A stretch of DNA of 64,000 bases from contig NZ_JBEZFP010000031.1 in assembly GCF_040649515.1 (NCBI RefSeq), positions 1 to 64,000 of the forward strand, given 5' to 3'. Below the pieces are notes generated by a model. That model did no database searches. It was not told the origin of the DNA and saw only the letters and a list, made by a program, of their open reading frames with translations. The DNA comes from Yinghuangia elevatio. Its GTDB lineage: Bacteria; Actinomycetota; Actinomycetes; Streptomycetales; Streptomycetaceae. Each line of letters opens with the position of its first letter. The stretch's first letter is position 1. Positions 8,360 through 17,267 of this stretch are shown piece after piece. The translations under genes and the position numbers were made by a program.

Positions 8360-9394
8360 ATGACCGCCACGACCGGAGGTCTCCCCGAGCCGGGCACGGC
8401 CGCGCACGCAGGCACGGCCGGCAGGACCGCCGACGAAGAGCCCGGAACGGGGGCGACCGCGCGGCGGCAGGCGACCCGCACCTGGTCGCCGACGCGGTAC
8501 GCCCACAACGGCGACGTCGACATCGCGTACGACCGCCTCGAGGGCTCCCGCGGAGAACCGCTGCTCCTCGTGATGGGGCTCGCCACCGCCCGCTTCTGGT
8601 GGCCCGACGGCCTGGGCGACGCGTTCGCGGACGCCGGGTTCGAGGTCGTCCGCTACGACCAGCGCGACGCGGGCGAGTCCACCCGGATGCCCGAGACGAA
8701 GACCGGCAATCCGTTCAAGGCACTGTTCGGCAGGCGCGGCGAGGCGTACACCTCGGAGGACATGACCGACGACGCCGTCGCCGTGATGGACGAACTCGGC
8801 TGGGAGCGGGCGCACGTCTTCGGGCACTCGATGGGCGGACTCATCGCGCAGCGCGTCGGGTTGCGGCACCCCGACCGCGTGCTCAGCGTCACGTCGTCAG
8901 CCGCGCTGCCCAGCGACGTGGCCGGGCTGCGGGTGCTGCGCTACCTGCGCTTCGGCCTGCTGTCGAAACTGGCCCGCACCAAGTTCCCCGAGGGCCGCGA
9001 AGGGGACATCGAGGCCTCGCTCGCGGTGTGGCGCGGCGTCGCGTCGCCGGGCTACCCGTTCGACGAGGAGGCCGCCCGGGCCTGGGTCGAGGCCGAGGTC
9101 GACAGCGGGCCGCGCGACAAGAAGGCGCAGAGCCGCCAGATCGGCGCCCAGTGGCACGGCGCCAGGCTTGCCGAACTGCGGCACCCGACGCTGGTGTTGC
9201 ACGGCGAGGAGGACCCGATCCTCAAGGTGCGCGCGGCGCACGCCACCGCCAAGGCGGTCCGCGGCTCACGCCTGGTGACGTTCCCCGGCGTGGGGCACGA
9301 CCTGCCCGCCGCGCTGTGGGACGACGTCGCGGCGGAGGTCGCGGCCGTCGCCGCTCTAGGTTCCGGTTCCGGCTCCGGTTCCGGGGCCAGTTGA
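8360..9394 (+). CDS. Alpha/beta hydrolase (epoxide hydrolase/haloperoxidase-like)
   Basis: A 344-aa cytoplasmic hydrolase. Conserved elements: VMGLATARFWWPDGL (oxyanion region), VVRYDQRDAGEST, nucleophile elbow GHSMGG with Ser, the segment LVLHGEEDPILKVRAAH carrying the acid, and the catalytic His in FPGVGHDLPAALW. This set is typical of epoxide-hydrolase-like or esterase-type alpha/beta hydrolases. ATG 8360 follows GAAAGGAG. The N-terminal 45 residues are low-complexity (Thr/Ala/Gly). The C-terminus ends in a Gly-Ser run produced by repeated GGTTCC/GGCTCC units. It is divergent from its likely repressor at 7540-8265. Confidence 0.86.
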   Translation: MTATTGGLPEPGTAAHAGTAGRTADEEPGTGATARRQATRTWSPTRYAHNGDVDIAYDRLEGSRGEPLLLVMGLATARFWWPDGLGDAFADAGFEVVRYDQRDAGESTRMPETKTGNPFKALFGRRGEAYTSEDMTDDAVAVMDELGWERAHVFGHSMGGLIAQRVGLRHPDRVLSVTSSAALPSDVAGLRVLRYLRFGLLSKLARTKFPEGREGDIEASLAVWRGVASPGYPFDEEAARAWVEAEVDSGPRDKKAQSRQIGAQWHGARLAELRHPTLVLHGEEDPILKVRAAHATAKAVRGSRLVTFPGVGHDLPAALWDDVAAEVAAVAALGSGSGSGSGAS

Positions 9395-9425
9395 GGTGCC
9401 GGTTCCGGTGCCGGTGCGGGCGCCC

Positions 9426-9457
9426 GGCCCTGAGGCCCTGAGGCCCTGAGGCCCTGA
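9426..9457 (+). repeat. Four tandem copies of GGCCCTGA
   Basis: An 8-base unit is repeated exactly four times in the convergent spacer between the hydrolase and the XRE-cupin gene. The rest of this 206-base spacer (9395-9600) shows no gene. Possibly replication slippage; no function is inferred. Confidence 0.7.
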
Positions 9458-9600
9458 GGCGACGTTCGGCGACACCGCGGAAATCCGGGCCGGTCCGGGG
9501 AACATGCGTCGGGCCACGACGCACCCACCCCGACGCACCCCGCCCCACCGGACCGCGAGGGACCCGACCCGGACGGGCCCCGCCCTCACGCACCTGGCCC

Positions 9601-10170
9601 CTACGCGCCTGGCCCCGAGGTCTCCGCGTCCGGCGTCGGCGGGCTGATGATCCACAGGACCTCCGCGGTCTCTTCCCCCGCGTTGACCAGGCGGTGCGGT
9701 ACGGAGGTCGCGTACTCGACGCTGTCCCCCTCCGCCAGCTCGTGCACCTCGTCGCCCAGGTACAGGCTCGCCCGCCCGCGCAGCACCAGGACGAGTTCCT
9801 GCGCGTCCCCGTGCGTGTACTGCTCCGCGCCCGTCGACCCGCCCGGCTCGAACTCCGCCGAGTACACCTCCAGATGCCGCAGCGGCGGCCTGGTGAGCAT
9901 GAACTTCCGTGCCCCTGAACCGAGTCCGGCCTCGGGTCGGTCCTCGCGGCGCAGCACCCGGTGCGCGGTCGGCGCCCCGCTCTCGATCAGGTCCGCGACC
10001 GCCACGCCCAGCGCGGTCGCGAGGCGGCGCAGCGTCCCGACGCTGGCGTCGGTGCGCCCGTTTTCGAGCTGGCTGAGGAAGCTCGCACTGACGTCCGCCG
10101 CCGCGCCGAGCTGACGGAGAGTCAGTCTGCGCATGCGGCGATACTCGCGGACCCGCTCTCCGATGTGCAC
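9601..10170 (-). CDS. XRE-family regulator with C-terminal cupin domain
   Basis: A 189-aa regulator. The N-terminal lambda-repressor HTH (about residues 2-60: IGERVREYRRMRRLTLRQLG, ADVSASFLSQLENGRTDAS) is followed by a cupin_2 domain (about 105-180) with the metal-site pattern GAEQYTHGDAQELVLVLRG and GDSVEYATSVPHRLVNAG. Such proteins sense small metabolites, often polyamines or amino acids, and repress neighbouring catabolic genes. GTG 10170 places the HTH at the N-terminus; no clear ribosome site precedes it, so the mRNA may be leaderless. It is divergent from a saccharopine-dehydrogenase-like gene, with two adjacent palindromes between them. Confidence 0.83.
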   Translation of the reverse strand: MHIGERVREYRRMRRLTLRQLGAAADVSASFLSQLENGRTDASVGTLRRLATALGVAVADLIESGAPTAHRVLRREDRPEAGLGSGARKFMLTRPPLRHLEVYSAEFEPGGSTGAEQYTHGDAQELVLVLRGRASLYLGDEVHELAEGDSVEYATSVPHRLVNAGEETAEVLWIISPPTPDAETSGPGA

Positions 10171-10234
10171 CGCGGAAACGTAGCGATCACAAGTTGCGCC
10201 GGGCAACCCGCCGCGCACGCCCGGGGTGCTAATC

Positions 10235-10257
10235 TCACTGAACAAGTTGTTCAGTGA
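10235..10257. promoter_or_regulatory. Perfect 23-base palindrome, predicted XRE-cupin operator
   Basis: Arms TCACTGAACAA (10235-10245) and TTGTTCAGTGA (10247-10257) are exact complements around the single central base at 10246. Located between the divergent regulator (start 10170) and dehydrogenase (start 10307). Confidence 0.72.
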
Positions 10258-10278
10258 GGATGAACGGCACGTTCATCC
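10258..10278. promoter_or_regulatory. Second adjacent palindrome GGATGAACG-GCA-CGTTCATCC
   Basis: Nine-bp perfect arms around three bases, directly abutting the 23-base palindrome. Both share the TGAAC/GTTCA core, so they may be two sites for the same dimer; together they span 44 bases upstream of the dehydrogenase ribosome site AGGAG at 10290. Confidence 0.65.
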
Positions 10279-10306
10279 GCCAGTGACTCGAGGAGTTGCG
10301 TTCAGC

Positions 10307-11521
10307 ATGAGGATCCTGCTGGTGGGAGCGGGCGGCGTCGGTTCGGCGGTCGTCCGGATCGCGGCCCGCCGGGACTTCTTCACCCATATGGTCGTCGCCG
10401 ACTACGACGCGGACCGGGCCGCCGGGGCGGTCGCCGCGACCGGCGACACCCGGTTCTCGGCCGCTCGCGTGGATGCCTCCGACGAGGCGGCGGTCCGCGC
10501 GCTGCTCGCCGAGTCCGAGTGCGACGTACTTCTCAACGCGACGGACCCGCGTTTCGTGATGCCGCTGTTCCGGGCCGCGCTCGCGGCCGGCGCGCACTAC
10601 ATGGACATGGCGTGCTCGCTGTCGTATCCGCATCCCGAGCGGCCGTACGAGCTGACCGGCGTCAAGCTCGGCGACGAGCAGTTCGCGATGTCCGCGGACT
10701 GGGAGCGGTCCGGCCGGCTGGCCCTGCTCGGCATGGGCGTCGAGCCCGGCCTGTCGGACGTCTTCGCGCGCTACGCCGCCGACGAACTCTTCGACGAGAT
10801 CGAGGAGATCGGGGTGCGCGACGGCGCGAACCTCACCGTCGACGGCTACGACTTCGCCCCGTCCTTCTCCATCTGGACGACGATCGAGGAGTGCCTCAAC
10901 CCGCCCGTCGTCTACGAGGCCGACCGCGGCTGGTTCACCACGCCGCCGTTCAGCGAACCCGAGGTCTTCGACTTCCCCGAGGGCATCGGCCCGGTCGAGT
11001 GCGTCAACGTCGAGCACGAAGAGGTGCTCCTGATGCCGCGCTGGGTGGACGCCAAGCGCGTGACCTTCAAGTACGGCCTGGGCGACGAGTTCATCGAGGT
11101 CCTCAAGACCCTGCACAAGCTCGGCCTGGACCGGACCGCGCCGGTCGCGGTCGGCTCCGAGCAGGGCCGCGTACGCGTGTCCCCGCGCGACGTCGTCGCC
11201 GCCTGCCTCCCGGACCCCGCCACGCTCGGCGATCGCATGCACGGCAAGACCTGCGCGGGCACCTGGGTCAAGGGCGTCAAGGACGGCGCGGCGCGCGAGG
11301 TGTACCTCTACCACGTCGTCGACAACCAGTGGTCGATGGCCGAGTACGGGTCGCAGGCCGTCGTGTGGCAGACCGCCCTGAACCCGGTCGTCGCCCTGGA
11401 ACTGCTGGCGACGGGTGTCTGGTCGGGCTCGGGCGTCGTCGGCCCCGAGGCGCTGGCTCCCCGGCCGTTCCTGGACCTGCTGACCGCGTACGGCTCCCCG
11501 TGGGGCATGCGCGAGCAGTGA
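10307..11521 (+). CDS. Saccharopine dehydrogenase-like NAD(P)-dependent oxidoreductase
   Basis: A 404-aa protein with an N-terminal Rossmann fold (MRILLVGAGGVGSAVVRIA, glycine motif GAGGVG; then VVADYD with the acidic residue that prefers NAD). The family-specific region follows: LLNATDPRFVMPLFRAAL, GAHYMDMAC, LLGMGVEPGLSDVFARY. Relatives act in lysine/saccharopine metabolism or in carboxyspermidine-type polyamine reactions; the exact substrate is not decidable. The divergent XRE-cupin neighbour is the usual partner for amine/amino-acid genes. ATG 10307 has AGGAG 12 bases upstream, slightly far. A perfect hairpin terminator follows at 11538. Confidence 0.85.
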   Translation: MRILLVGAGGVGSAVVRIAARRDFFTHMVVADYDADRAAGAVAATGDTRFSAARVDASDEAAVRALLAESECDVLLNATDPRFVMPLFRAALAAGAHYMDMACSLSYPHPERPYELTGVKLGDEQFAMSADWERSGRLALLGMGVEPGLSDVFARYAADELFDEIEEIGVRDGANLTVDGYDFAPSFSIWTTIEECLNPPVVYEADRGWFTTPPFSEPEVFDFPEGIGPVECVNVEHEEVLLMPRWVDAKRVTFKYGLGDEFIEVLKTLHKLGLDRTAPVAVGSEQGRVRVSPRDVVAACLPDPATLGDRMHGKTCAGTWVKGVKDGAAREVYLYHVVDNQWSMAEYGSQAVVWQTALNPVVALELLATGVWSGSGVVGPEALAPRPFLDLLTAYGSPWGMREQ

Positions 11522-11537
11522 CCCGCCTTTGAACATG

Positions 11538-11586
11538 CCGGGATCCGCGAACCCCCCTGCTTTCCAGGGGGGTTCGCGGATCCCGG
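11538..11586. terminator. Strong bidirectional hairpin terminator
   Basis: A perfect 22-bp stem (11538-11559 with 11565-11586) and a 5-base loop CTTTC, containing a CCCCCC/GGGGGG core, lies between convergent genes (dehydrogenase ends 11521, MMPL gene ends 11594). No T-run is seen, as is usual in actinobacteria. Confidence 0.85.
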
Positions 11587-11593
11587 TGGTCGG

Positions 11594-13867
11594 TCAGCCC
11601 ACGTGCCTGGCGGGCGCGTACGGCGGGGTCGGCGGTGCCTGGGGCGCGGGCGGAACCGCGCGCCGTCCCGCACCCGGTACCTTGCCCGGCCACCAGTTGC
11701 GGTGGCCCAGCAGGACCATCAGCGACGGCAGCACGACGATCCGCACCACGATCGCGTCGATCAGCACGGCGGCGGCGAGGCCGACGCCCATCTGCTTCAT
11801 GTCGAGCATGCTGAGCGTGGCGAAGACCGCGAACACCGACACCATGACGATCGCCGCGCTGGTGATCACGCCGGCCGACGAGGTGATCCCGCGCTCGACC
11901 GCGTCCCGGGTGCCGAGCCCGCGCTCGGCGGCCTCGCGGATCCGGCTGACGACGAACACGTGGTAGTCCATCGACAGGCCGAACAGCACCACGAACAGGA
12001 ACAGCGGCAGCCACGAGATCACCGCGCCGCTGGACTGGAAGTCCAGGATGCCTTCCGCCCACTGGTTCTGGAACACCACGACCAGCAGGCCGAACGCCGC
12101 GAGCGCGGACAGCAGGTTGATCGCGATGGCGCTGAGCGCGATGACCACGGACCGGAACGTGAAGGCCATCATCACGAAGGTCAGCAGCAGCACGAAGGCG
12201 ATGACGAGCGGCAGTTTGTCCATGACGTGGTCCGCGTAGTCGCGGTTCTCGGCGGTCTCGCCCGCGACCGCGTACTCGGCGCCGTCCACCTTGCCGACGG
12301 TGTCCGGCAGGATCTCGCCGCGCAGGTCGTCGAGCGCGTCCTTGGCCTGCTCGCTGTTGCTGCCGAACGGGGACGTGACCTGGACCGAGAAGGCCCGGCC
12401 GTCCGCCGACACCTTGACGTCGGCGGGCTGGTCCTTCACGTACAGCGGGTTGTCGTGGATCCGGGCGACGGCGTCGTCCAGTGCGGCACGGGTCTCGGTG
12501 CCCTTGTCCTCGGGGGCGAGGACCACGATCTCGGTGGCGGCGTGCTCGCTCGGGAAGGCGGCGGTCATGCGGTCGTACGTCTGCATCAGCGACATCTCGC
12601 GCGGGAAGTCGTCGAACGAGGTCTGCTGCAGCTTCATCCCGAACGCCGGCAGGGCGAGCAGGCCCAGCGCGACCACGGAGATCCCCAGCGTGCGGCCCGG
12701 GTGGTTGAGCGCCGGGCGCAGCATGGCCTTCCACACGCGCGGCTCGCGGTCCTGACGGGCGGTCAGCCGCCACAGCACGGGGACGCGCGGCCGGTCGATC
12801 TTGTTGCCGAGCTTGGCGAGCAGGGCGGGCAGCACGGTCAGCGAGCCGGCGCAGGCGACGACGACCACGATGATGCCGGCGGTGGCCAGGCCGGAGAAGA
12901 TCGCGTCGCCCGCGACGTACATGCCGGCCATGGAGACGGCGACGGCGACGGCCGAGACGACGACGGCGTGGCCGGAGGTGGCGGCGGCGATCTCGATGGC
13001 GTCGAGGCGGTTGTGGCCCTTGGCGCGTTCCTCGCGTTCGCGGCGCACGTAGAAGAGGGAGTAGTCGACGCCGACGGCCATGCCCATCATCATGATGACG
13101 TTCGCGGCGCTGCCCGGGTCCGGGAAGACCGCCGAGGCCAGGCCGTACAGGCCGATCGAGGCGGCGACCGCGGTGATGGCGAGGACCACCGGGACGGCGG
13201 CGGCGATGAGCGCGCCGAAGGCGACCATGAGGATGACCAGGGTGACCGGCAGGCTGAACAGCTCGGCCTGGCCGAGGTCCTTGCCGATCTGCTCCTCGAT
13301 GGCCTTGGCGCCGGTGCCGTCGCCGATCTGCTCGACGCGCAGGTCCGGGAACTCCTTCGCGACCGACTTGGACGCCTTGACCAGCGCGCCGATGTGGTCC
13401 TGGGCGTCGTCGGGGTCGCCGGCGAGGTCGACGGGCACCAGGTAGGCGCTGCCGTCGGCGGATGCCACGACGTCGCCGACGCCGGCCACGTCCTTGGCGG
13501 CGCGGGCCCGCTCGGCGGCCAGGGCGGCGGCCCGCTCGCCTTCGGCCTTGTCGAGGGTGCCGTCCTTGGCGGTGATCAGGATGTTCTCGGTGGCGGGTGC
13601 GACCAGCCCGTATTCGCGGGCGATGTCGCCGGCGCGGCCGGACTGCCCGACCCCCAGGTCGCTGTTGGTGGCCTTCTCGGTCCCGGCCATGCCGCCGACC
13701 ACGAGGCAGGCCACCACGAGCGCGACCCAGATGCCGATGGCGCGCCACGGGTTGGCGGCGCTCCACCGGGCGACGCGCACCGTGGCGGGCCTCTTGCGGG
13801 TCCGCGGCCGCTCCCCCTGGTACGGCCCTTGCTGCGGCGTTTGCTGCGGCGTTGCGTGCGGGCTCAT
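11594..13867 (-). CDS. MMPL-family (RND) membrane exporter
   Basis: A 757-aa inner-membrane protein with two repeats of one helix, a large external loop and five helices, as in MmpL/ActII-3 exporters. Diagnostic stretches: GVDYSLFYVRREREERAKG in the first half and FGLSMDYHVFVVSRIREAAE in the second, each with the family's conserved (G/S)-(V/M)-D-Y intramembrane motif for proton transfer. Members export lipids, pigments or antibiotics. The N-terminus is Gln/Pro-rich cytoplasmic (SPHATPQQTPQQG), and the C-terminus Pro-rich. ATG 13867 is preceded by GAGGGGACGGGG. It appears single, ending at a shared terminator with the dehydrogenase. Confidence 0.9.
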   Translation of the reverse strand: MSPHATPQQTPQQGPYQGERPRTRKRPATVRVARWSAANPWRAIGIWVALVVACLVVGGMAGTEKATNSDLGVGQSGRAGDIAREYGLVAPATENILITAKDGTLDKAEGERAAALAAERARAAKDVAGVGDVVASADGSAYLVPVDLAGDPDDAQDHIGALVKASKSVAKEFPDLRVEQIGDGTGAKAIEEQIGKDLGQAELFSLPVTLVILMVAFGALIAAAVPVVLAITAVAASIGLYGLASAVFPDPGSAANVIMMMGMAVGVDYSLFYVRREREERAKGHNRLDAIEIAAATSGHAVVVSAVAVAVSMAGMYVAGDAIFSGLATAGIIVVVVACAGSLTVLPALLAKLGNKIDRPRVPVLWRLTARQDREPRVWKAMLRPALNHPGRTLGISVVALGLLALPAFGMKLQQTSFDDFPREMSLMQTYDRMTAAFPSEHAATEIVVLAPEDKGTETRAALDDAVARIHDNPLYVKDQPADVKVSADGRAFSVQVTSPFGSNSEQAKDALDDLRGEILPDTVGKVDGAEYAVAGETAENRDYADHVMDKLPLVIAFVLLLTFVMMAFTFRSVVIALSAIAINLLSALAAFGLLVVVFQNQWAEGILDFQSSGAVISWLPLFLFVVLFGLSMDYHVFVVSRIREAAERGLGTRDAVERGITSSAGVITSAAIVMVSVFAVFATLSMLDMKQMGVGLAAAVLIDAIVVRIVVLPSLMVLLGHRNWWPGKVPGAGRRAVPPAPQAPPTPPYAPARHVG

Positions 13868-14125
13868 GCCGACCCCGTCCCCTCGTCGATTCGTCGTCCC
13901 CGGTGTGCGCGATGCGTGCGGTGTGTGCGTGTTGCTCGACGTTTCGTCCACGGATTTGAGTCTGTTGCGGCGGCGGTCGGCGGACATTGCCCCCAGCCGC
14001 CGGGCCGGGGTGGGCCTAGCCCCACTGTTCGGCGCTGTCTGCACCCACCTCGTGACCTGGAAGGCGGTTGAATCGGTACAGATGGCACTGGGGTCCCCGT
14101 GGGCGGGGCCCGGATGGGAGTGGCG

Positions 14126-15535
14126 ATGACCGCCGACCGGCACGGACAGCCGATGACCGAGACGGGCGACGAGGCCGCCGGGCACCTGGAACGCGCCCTG
14201 GACGCACTGGTGTTCTTCCGGCCGGAGGTCGTCCGGGAGACGTCCGCCGCCGTGCAGGCGGCACCCGGTTCGCCGCTGGCCCAGGTGTTCTCGGCGTACC
14301 TGGGGCTTCTGGGCACCGAGGAGTCCGACGCGGCCGAGGCGCGCGAGAGGTTCGGCCGCTTCCGCGCGGGCCTGGACCGGGCGGCGGCCACGCCGCGCGA
14401 ACTGGCGCACGTGGACGCGGCGTCCGCGTGGCTGGACGGCGACCTCCAGGGGGCCGGGCGGCTGCTCGGCGAGCTGGTGGTGGCGCACCCGCGGGACCTG
14501 CTCGCCCTGGCGGTGGGCCACCAGATCGACTTCTTCACCGGCGACGCGGTGCGGCTGCGCGACCGGGTGGGCGGCGCGCTGTCCGCGTGGGACGAGCACG
14601 ACCCGCACCACGGGCCGCTGTTGGGGATGTACGCGTTCGGCCTGGAGGAGTCGGGGCACTACGACCGGTCCGAGCAGATCGGGCTCGCGGCGGTCGAGGC
14701 CAACCCGCGCGACGTCTGGGGCATCCACGCCGTCGTGCACACGTACGAGATGCAGGGGCGCTTCGCGGAGGGGATCGCGTACCTCGACGCGCGGACCGGC
14801 GACTGGTCGGGCGGCAACTACCTGAACGTGCACAACTGGTGGCACTACGCGCTGTACGCGATCGAGGCGGGCGACACCGAACGGGCCCTGGCCATCTACG
14901 ACGCGGCGCTGCACAACGAGGAGTCCGAGGGCCTGGCGATGGAACTCCTCGACGCCTCGGCCCTGTTGTGGCGCCTGCTGCTGGCCGGCGAGGACGAGAC
15001 GGAGCGGTGGTCGCGGCTGGCGGACGCGTGGGCGGCGCGGCGCGACGGGCCGTTCTACGCGTTCAACGACGTGCACGCGGTGATGGCCTACCTGGGGGCG
15101 GGGCGGACCGCCGAGGCGGAGGCACTGGTCCGCGACCGTCTGGCGTGGCTCGCGACGCCGCATCCGGGGGTGTCGAACCACGCGATGACCGAGGAGGTCG
15201 GGGTCCCGGTGTGCCGGGCGCTCATCGCGTACGCGCAGGGCCGGTACGACCAGACCGTGGACCTCCTGCTGCCGCTGCGCCACCGCCTCAACACCTACGG
15301 CGGCAGCCACGCGCAGCGCGACGCCGTGCAGAAGACGCTGCTGGAGGCCGCGATCCGGGCCGGGCGCGAGGACCTTGCCCGGACCCTGCTGAGCGAGCGG
15401 ATCGGGGTGCGGCCGAGCAGTCCGTACAACTGGCTCACCCGGGCGCGGCTCGCCGAACGACTGGGCCGCGCGGCCGAGGCGGCGGCGGCGCGCGACCGCG
15501 CCGGGAAGCTGACGGCCGGAGGCGCCGGCTCCTGA
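14126..15535 (+). CDS. Tetratricopeptide repeat protein, TTC38-like
   Basis: A 469-aa soluble helical protein. The middle part carries the TTC38-family signature: GMYAFGLEESGHYDRSEQIG, then WGIHAVVHTYEMQGRFAEGI, WSGGNYLNVHNWWHYALY and ALAIYDAALHNEE. TPR helices pack as a scaffold; TTC38 proteins of bacteria and eukaryotes have no established activity, though the conserved His/Asn/Trp residues look like a functional site. ATG 14126 follows GGGAG five bases upstream; ATG 14114 is possible. It is transcribed toward the SDR gene with a 66-base gap, so they may be co-transcribed. Confidence 0.8.
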   Translation: MTADRHGQPMTETGDEAAGHLERALDALVFFRPEVVRETSAAVQAAPGSPLAQVFSAYLGLLGTEESDAAEARERFGRFRAGLDRAAATPRELAHVDAASAWLDGDLQGAGRLLGELVVAHPRDLLALAVGHQIDFFTGDAVRLRDRVGGALSAWDEHDPHHGPLLGMYAFGLEESGHYDRSEQIGLAAVEANPRDVWGIHAVVHTYEMQGRFAEGIAYLDARTGDWSGGNYLNVHNWWHYALYAIEAGDTERALAIYDAALHNEESEGLAMELLDASALLWRLLLAGEDETERWSRLADAWAARRDGPFYAFNDVHAVMAYLGAGRTAEAEALVRDRLAWLATPHPGVSNHAMTEEVGVPVCRALIAYAQGRYDQTVDLLLPLRHRLNTYGGSHAQRDAVQKTLLEAAIRAGREDLARTLLSERIGVRPSSPYNWLTRARLAERLGRAAEAAAARDRAGKLTAGGAGS

Positions 15536-15601
15536 CCGGACGGACCGCGCACGGCCCGAGAAGTACTGGACATGGTCAACTAAACCTGCCAGGGTGCGAT
15601 C

Positions 15602-16516
15602 ATGAGCACTCCCACTCAGCCGGACCAAACGGCAGGCGCCCCCGTCGCTTTCGTCACCGGCGGCAGCCGGGGAATCGGCCGCTGCGGCGCCCTCGCCCTC
15701 GCGCGGGCCGGGTACGACGTCGTGCTGACCGCACGTACCCTCCGCGAGGGCGAGGGCCGCAGCGGACCGACCACCTCCTCCGGATCCCAGGAGTCGGTCG
15801 CCGTCCCGGGCAGCCTGGAGACCACCGCGCGCGAGGTCGAGGCGCTGGGCCGCCGCGCGCTCCCGCTGCGCATGGACCTGATGGACCAGGACTCGATCGC
15901 CGCGGCGTGCGATGCGGCACTCGACGCGTGGGGGCGCGTCGACGTGCTGTTCAACAACGCCATCTACCAGGGTCCGGGCGCCATGGACCGGCTCCTGGAC
16001 CTGCCGCTGGACGCCGCGCAGAACATGCTGACCGGCAACTACCTGCACCAACTTGTGCTGATCAAAAGGCTGGTGCCGCACCTGCTGCGGCACGAGCGGT
16101 CGTACGTCGTCAACATGACGTCCGGATCGGCCACGCTCAACCCGCCGGGGCCTGCGGGTGCGGGCGGCTGGGGTGTCGCGTACGCGGCCTCCAAGGCGGC
16201 GTTCGCGCGCGTCGCGGGCGTCCTGCATGCCGAGTACCGGGACCAGGGGCTGCGGGCGTTCAACGTCGACCCCGGACACATCCTCACCGAGGCGCAGAAG
16301 GCACGCGGCTCGGCGAAGCACCTGAGCGCGCACTTCCGCAGCGCCCCGGCCGAGGTCCCGGGCGAGGTCATCGGGTGGCTCGCGTCGTCGCCCGACGCGG
16401 ACGCGTACTGCGGTGAGATCGTGCGCGCGCAGAAGGTGTGCAAGGACCTCGGGCTGGTGCCCGGATGGCCGCCGCCGCGGCCGAACGCCGACTCTGCGGC
16501 CGAAGTCGTCAACTGA
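15602..16516 (+). CDS. Short-chain dehydrogenase/reductase (SDR)
   Basis: A 304-aa classical SDR. Cofactor motif TGGSRGIG (about residues 17-24), the NNA motif (VDVLFNNAIYQG), the active-site Ser in VNMTSGSATLN, and Tyr/Lys in YAASK (about 193-197) are all visible, so an active NAD(P)-dependent alcohol/ketone oxidoreductase is expected. An insert after the ARTLREGEG segment (Ser/Thr/Gly-rich, about residues 48-75) makes the first loop longer than usual. The ribosome site before ATG 15602 is weak (GGGTGCG). Substrate unknown. Confidence 0.86.
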   Translation: MSTPTQPDQTAGAPVAFVTGGSRGIGRCGALALARAGYDVVLTARTLREGEGRSGPTTSSGSQESVAVPGSLETTAREVEALGRRALPLRMDLMDQDSIAAACDAALDAWGRVDVLFNNAIYQGPGAMDRLLDLPLDAAQNMLTGNYLHQLVLIKRLVPHLLRHERSYVVNMTSGSATLNPPGPAGAGGWGVAYAASKAAFARVAGVLHAEYRDQGLRAFNVDPGHILTEAQKARGSAKHLSAHFRSAPAEVPGEVIGWLASSPDADAYCGEIVRAQKVCKDLGLVPGWPPPRPNADSAAEVVN

Positions 16517-16603
16517 CCCGTCAGCCCACCACGGATTCCCTCTTCAGGAGGCTCTTCAGCAACGGATTCCCTTTCACGCCTGCCGTTCACCGTGCCGCCT
16601 CCC

Positions 16604-16625
16604 GGAATCTGTGTACACGTGTTCC
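16604..16625. promoter_or_regulatory. Interrupted palindrome GGAA-N3-GTGTACAC-N3-TTCC
   Basis: A perfectly palindromic 8-bp core GTGTACAC (16611-16618) is flanked symmetrically by GGAA and TTCC. It lies 43 bases upstream of the TetR gene start, a reasonable autoregulatory operator position. Confidence 0.45.
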
Positions 16626-16667
16626 GGTTCTCGGTACGGTGTCACGGCATTCAAGGGAGGGGGCCCG

Positions 16668-17267
16668 ATGCTGTCGCGTGACCACTCCCGCCCGCCGCGC
16701 GGGCCTGCCGACCCGCGGCGCCGCGAGCGGGTCATCGCCGCCACCGAGGAAGTGCTGCTCGAGCACGGCCTCGACGGCCTGACACACCGGGCGGTCGCCC
16801 GGCAGGCCGAAGTACCGCTCGGCTCCACGACCTACTACTTCGCGACCATCGACGACCTCAGGTACGTCGCGCTGCAACGCGTGGTCCGCCGCTACATCGC
16901 GTGGATGCACCAATGGGCGGAATCCCTGGGCGACATCGGCCCCGAAGGGCTCGCGGACGCCCTCGCCGACCTGATCGTGACCGCCCACGCCGAGTACCGG
17001 CAGCAGGTCGTCGTCGACTTCGAGCTGACCGTCGCGGCCATGCGGCACCCGGAGTTGCGCGAGCTCGCCACCGTCTACTCGACGGCGACCACCGCGATGC
17101 TCGCCCGGCGCACCACGCCGGCCCGGGCGATGGCGCTGACCGCGGCGATGGACGGCATGTCGATGCTCGGGCTCGTCTCCCCCGAGCCGCTGCGCAGGGA
17201 CGACATCCGGGCGGTGTTCCGGGCGATCCTGGTGCCCGGATCCGCCGCCGGGCGGGAGGCCGAGTGA
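16668..17267 (+). CDS. TetR-family transcriptional regulator
   Basis: A 199-aa regulator. The HTH is at about residues 15-60 (RRERVIAATEEVLLEHGLDG, RAVARQAEVPLGSTTYYFAT); the PLGSTTYYF recognition helix is typical of TetR proteins that pair with exporters or oxidoreductases. ATG 16668 is preceded by GGGAGGGGG, a strong site. Its stop codon overlaps the GTG of the following LysR gene (GTGA), so the two regulators are translated together, which is unusual for TetR proteins. Target genes may be the upstream SDR or genes outside this unit. Confidence 0.85.
   Translation: MLSRDHSRPPRGPADPRRRERVIAATEEVLLEHGLDGLTHRAVARQAEVPLGSTTYYFATIDDLRYVALQRVVRRYIAWMHQWAESLGDIGPEGLADALADLIVTAHAEYRQQVVVDFELTVAAMRHPELRELATVYSTATTAMLARRTTPARAMALTAAMDGMSMLGLVSPEPLRRDDIRAVFRAILVPGSAAGREAE

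Noticed and set aside
11603..14071. An open frame of more than 800 codons on the plus strand opposite the MMPL gene
   Set aside because: It is Asp/His/Arg/Gly-rich without any domain and mirrors the codon pattern of the real MMPL gene on the minus strand; long antisense frames are expected at this GC content.
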